This document shows, in pieces, positions 60,658 through 64,000 of a stretch of 64,000 nt of DNA. Each line of letters starts with the position of its first letter. The first letter of the stretch is position 1. A model generated the notes under the pieces. It worked only from the letters and a program-made list of their open reading frames with translations, had not been told where the DNA came from and searched no databases. Origin of the DNA: Notolepis coatsorum (lineage: Eukaryota > Chordata > Actinopteri > Aulopiformes > Paralepididae); assembly GCA_963971535.1 (NCBI GenBank), contig OZ020594.1, forward strand, positions 116,037,127 through 116,101,126. Direction: 5' to 3'. Position numbers and translations under genes: made by a program.

Positions 60658-60858
60658 CTGAAGGAGACGTCCTCCACTTTTCTGTCCACTTGTTTTTAAC
60701 TTCTGCTGTGGGGTCCTACTAATTAATAAGAGTTAATGCACTTTTATAGTTTATATTTTGTTTTTATTATTTTCACTGTCATTATTGTTGTTATTATTGT
60801 ACAACAATACAACAGTACAACAATACCCCCTCCCACTCTACACACCGATCTGTCAACC
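60658..60858 (+). other. sass6: sass6 3' UTR, proximal part
   Basis: The stretch follows the sass6 stop and is AT-rich (GTTTTTATTATTTTCACTGTC and similar). It contains no clear AATAAA before a piggyBac-type element begins at 60863. The nearest AATAAA hexamers are at about 61359-61364 and 61448-61453, both inside that element. The transcript therefore either uses a non-canonical signal here or ends inside transposon sequence. The poly(A) usage is inference. Confidence 0.5.
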
Positions 60859-61097
60859 TTAACACATTGGACGCCACACCCGAGATAAGTCGGGTTAACT
60901 CGCCATCGCTTGAGCGCCAAACCAGAGAAAAGTCGGGTTTTGGTTGTTAATTATTTTATTCGCTATTTCCATTCATAATCCATCGAGGGAGCCTGATGTT
61001 ATCATTGGGAATGGGTCTGAGATCGCAAACGTCCAATACCGCCGCCTAACGCCTGAATAGTGAAGGTATGTTCATGCATGCTCAAAAGAGATTTGAT

Positions 61098-61099
61098 TT

Positions 61100-61132
<33 letters not shown>

Positions 61133-61475
61133 TGTGGATCCCCATTAGTCTACACTAAAGTGAGACTACTCTTCCTGGGGTCCAAACATTTTCTATATAT
61201 TGTTTTTGTTTAAGATGACAGAATGTAATGACCGTTAGAATGTTATGTTGTCATGTACAACATGTTGTCTCTTTTCTTCCGTCATTACTGGAATTTGTTC
61301 AAACATTTTATACTGTTCTGTTATTATTGTTGTTGTGTTGTTATTGTTGAAAATTCAAAATAAAAAGATTTTATCAACATTTATTTTATACGGTTTGTTC
61401 AGTGTTCAATACAGATGTTATTACATTGGGAGATTATAATATATTAAAATAAACATTTGTTTTGAAAATATGTGG
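61098..61475 (-). mobile_element. LINE 3' UTR fragment and T-run
   Basis: A run of about 30 T at 61099-61129 is followed by GTGGATCCCCATTAGTCTAC and CTACTCTTCCTGGGGTCC, the same 3' UTR motif as the LINE at 4460-5910. AATAAA hexamers on the + strand lie at 61359 and 61448. Confidence 0.55.
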
Positions 61476-61489
61476 TACTTTGGGAATGG

Positions 61490-61735
61490 GAAATGGACTG
61501 CACATATATAGTGCTTTCCTACCTGAACAAAGAGCTTTATAATTGCCTCTCCTTCACCAATTCACACATGCACTCACAGAGCAATGGCAGCCAGACTCAT
61601 TGGGAGCAATTTGGGGTTCAGTGTCTTGCCCAAGGACACTTCGGCATGTGAACAGAAGGAGCTGGGATTCAAACCAATGACCAAACCATTGACCATATGA
61701 TCATTAGTTGACCTGCTCTACCTCTGAGCCAGTAT
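61490..61735 (-). mobile_element. tRNA-derived SINE, antisense (fourth family)
   Basis: On the minus strand it begins GGCTCAGAGGTAGAGCAGG (A box), then GGTTTGAATCCCAGC (B box), then the fish SINE body CCTTGGGCAAGACACTGAAC and CAAATTGCTCCCA. The end near 61490 (GGACTGCACATATATAGTGC) is typical of this family. No TSD was checked. Confidence 0.75.
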
Positions 61736-61737
61736 TT

Positions 61738-62000
61738 TGTGGTACATTGAGGTATACTTTGGGGAACTTTGAGGTTCATTGGGGTATTTCGTGATACTTT
61801 TGGTATTTTAGGGTATACTTTGGGGTATTTTCTGGTACTTTGGGGGTATTTTGGGGTATACTTTGGGGTATTTTAGCGTATTTTCTGGTACTTTGGGGTA
61901 TACTTTGGGGTATTTTAGGGTACTTTGGGGTATTTTAGGGTACTTTGGGGTATTTTAGGGTACTTTGGGGTACTTTAGGGTATTTTCTGGTACTTTGGGG
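61738..62000. repeat. 20-bp minisatellite (TACTTTGGGGTATTTTAGGG)
   Basis: About 12 imperfect units of TACTTTGGGGTATTTTAGGG occur, with variants TATTTTCTGG and TATACTTTGG. It directly follows the SINE, and its first units are close to the SINE flank (TATTTTGTGGTACATTGAGG). It has no coding relevance. Confidence 0.9.
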
Positions 62001-62374
62001 TGATTAGTAGGACCCCTGCTGTGTTCAATAAATAGTGCTTTTAATCACCGGCTTGAGCCTCTACGACCAGTGGCATGAGATTAGTTCAGGTTCAAATGAC
62101 AATTGTATTTATATTCATAAAATGTGTATTAAAACGAATGATTAAATCCAGCATTGATCTGATCTCGTTATTGAATATTGACTTGCCCTCGACGTTTGTG
62201 TTTTGTTTTTCTTATCCGCTGGAGGGAGCTATGTGAATAATATTACATTTACATCGCTTTTGTCCAAAGCGACTTACAAATGATAACAAGTCAGCAGAAG
62301 GGGTTCACCTCTGGCAGCTAGGGGTCCGTGGTGTTGTGCATCTAGCAGTGTTGAACTTGAGTGCATAGTAGTAT

Positions 62375-62645
62375 ATAGAGTATAGACGTAGTAGTATATA
62401 TACTACTATGTCTACTCTATACTACTATGTCTATACTCTATATACTACTATGTCTATACTCTATATACTACTATGTCTATACTCTATACTACTATGTCTA
62501 CTATATACTACTACGTCTATACTCTATACTACTACGTCTATACTCTATATACTACTACGTCTATACTCTATACTACTACGTCTATACTCTATATACTACT
62601 ATGTCTATACTCTATATACTACTACGTCTATATATATACTTTATA
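62375..62645. repeat. TACTACTATGTCTATACTCTATA minisatellite
   Basis: About 11 units of 20-25 bp (TACTACTAYGTCTATACTCT plus ATA) occur, with an inverted start at 62366-62400 (GTAGTATATAGAGTATAGACG) that forms a short palindrome. Tyr/Leu-rich open frames here are artefacts. Confidence 0.9.
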
Positions 62646-63461
62646 GTATTGCTATCTGTCCATTCTCATTGTCACTTGAGTGCATAAACCGTGCCTTCAT
62701 AATGGCTTAAAGAAAATAAAAATCCATCGGTTGGTTGTCATTTTATAGTGTCGTGAATATAAGCTTTATCGCAGTTTTCGTCTCGTCTTTTTTCTGGGAA
62801 GCTAGATATGAGGCTAAAGGCTAGTCATGTTATATCAAACGCCATTTCTGTTGTATATATACGAATGAAATAAAACAAACTGCTTAGCATCTGGACTATT
62901 ACAGAGCATCTATGGATGAAATGGGGGCGGCGGGGGACGCCAATTAATATTATTGATTAGCAATACAGTGTGCGTTCAAGTAGCCACATTCACTGATCGA
63001 TCGCTTGCTTGTTACAACAATGTCCAATCCGGCTGTAATTTGGGTGAATAGTATCCTACCGTCAGCCCATGTGATCGCCGGCAGCATTTCCCCATTATTC
63101 ATCGGCATCTGGTAGATCGATATGTCCATTGGCTGAACATAAATCCCATTATTCCAGGCTGAAATCTGCGTTCTGTAACGTGATCAAAGATGGAGGATGT
63201 TCGGCTGGGATCCAGGCTCATATGAAACGCCCTAGACAGTAAAAAAAATAATTTTCCCATTTGGCCTCAATGATACTGCAGTGGAGCGATGGCGCCCCTA
63301 GGAGGATCTGGCAGGTATTGCATGTCGCCGGGTAAATCTGCAGAGTCGATCCGGGATCTTGATCCGTTTATTAATATGGAATAAAACAATAACAACTTGC
63401 TGGTCCTCAACGGGTGGAATCGAAACACGAGTTAACTCGTGGACGGTCCTTAATGTGTTAA

Positions 63462-64000
63462 TCAAGTCTACTACAAGTATTGTTCTCTAAACAATTCGGC
63501 TGGCTAACGTTAGCGTCCAGGCTAAGCAGGCTTTCGTTTTACAAACATTACAACTTACTTTTAGTTTATACTTCGGTCCTAATGTTGGCGCAAAGTTTAA
63601 TTTAGCCTACTGTGTTGTTACAGCTGTACTGTAAACTACTAGCTACAAGTTAGCTTGCCTTCACAGTCCAAGACGGCACGTTCACGTCAACTACAACTAC
63701 ATTAGTCTTCAACTGAGATTAAAAAAAAAAGATATATCATCCAAGTAAACGATGCAGTGCACAACAATAAGTGAACAAGTGAATAAAGATCTTAAAATAT
63801 GAATGATTATATTAGGCAAGTTAATGTTCTTCTTCAGGCAAATTGCACACATGAGATGATGCAACACAACTTTGACTAGAACACTGACGCCAGTCCAGCT
63901 ACAGTTCCGCAGGTATTTTACCAGGTAGACTCTGATTGGATTTCAAAAACTGCCAATCATTCATCCTCCGTGTATTATTGGATTGTCAAGGCTGTCGATC
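63462..64000. other. Downstream flank without recognisable gene
   Basis: After the piggyBac-type element the sequence has a TAACGTTAGC-rich stretch (63500-63680) and then a copy of the repeat seen at 52950-53330 (from about 63745). No exon or ORF can be supported. Confidence 0.4.

Larger units (their letters stand above)
55632..60089. mobile_element. hAT-type element (copy A2) with nested insertions
   Basis: The perfect 8-bp TSD GTCTAGAT (55624-55631 and 60090-60097) flanks the ends CAGGGGTGTCAAAC and GTTTGACACCTATG. It hosts a second hAT (56042-56906), an LTR-like insertion (57025-about 59450) and an old L2 3' end. It is the full-length reference for the reversed, truncated copy at 16550-19531. 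Confidence 0.9.
60863..63457. mobile_element. piggyBac-type element in the sass6 3' UTR region
   Basis: TTAA flanks it (60859-60862 and 63458-63461), with ends CACATTGGACGCC and GGACGGTCCTTAATGTG. The interior has repeated TCGGGTTAACTCG / CGAGTTAACTCG motifs near both ends. It holds a LINE 3' end, a SINE and two minisatellites. No transposase was seen. Confidence 0.72.

Noticed and set aside
58847..59214. Short coding-looking frames in the LTR-like insertion
   Set aside because: There is no recognisable domain, splice chain or conservation that I can check.

Overview
The window reads as teleost fish genomic DNA. It contains typical vertebrate splice sites, (CA)n and (ATT)n microsatellites, L2-type LINEs, a BEL/Pao and a Ty3/Gypsy element, many hAT and piggyBac-type DNA transposons, and tRNA-derived SINEs of the HE1/DANA kind. 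I could not determine the species.

The only host gene I can support is the 3' end of a + strand gene that I identify as sass6 (SAS-6, the centriole cartwheel protein). Five exons (75-135, 226-359, 24275-24381, 32603-32694, 60587-60657) join in phase to give exactly 155 codons including the stop. They total 465 bp, under 1% of the window. The introns between the last four exons are about 23.9, 8.2 and 27.9 kb and consist mostly of transposons.

Intron 360-24274 carries hAT copies, a LINE 3' end, a SINE, a 31-bp minisatellite, and then a deep nest. An L2 LINE (7424-24032) holds a second L2 3' end, which holds a deleted Gypsy element (9508-22585). One LTR of that Gypsy is split by a third LINE, which holds an antisense L2. 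That L2 holds a piggyBac-type element, which holds a hAT, an L2 and another hAT. Most boundaries are supported by target-site duplications, by continuation of the host element, or by an empty site in a related copy. Intron 24382-32602 has three copies of one SINE family with long TSDs, two large hAT elements, an 18-bp minisatellite and two piggyBac-type elements. Intron 32695-60586 has a piggyBac-type element, then a second one interrupted by a complete BEL/Pao retrotransposon (34586-42198, 2000-codon ORF, LTRs that look identical) and by an internally deleted, rearranged L1 (42416-50644). After these come a run of hAT elements, one of which carries an 18S rRNA/ITS1 fragment, and a minisatellite built from piggyBac-like termini just before the last exon. 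A 2.6-kb piggyBac-type element starts 205 bp after the sass6 stop and may supply the poly(A) signals.

I found no bacterial-style operon, no CRISPR array, no intact RNA gene and no clearly new protein system. The interest lies in the architecture: extreme intron growth, nested insertions, the rDNA capture, the terminus-derived satellite, and the rearranged L1. All identifications come from reading the sequence and recalling the families. No database search was run.
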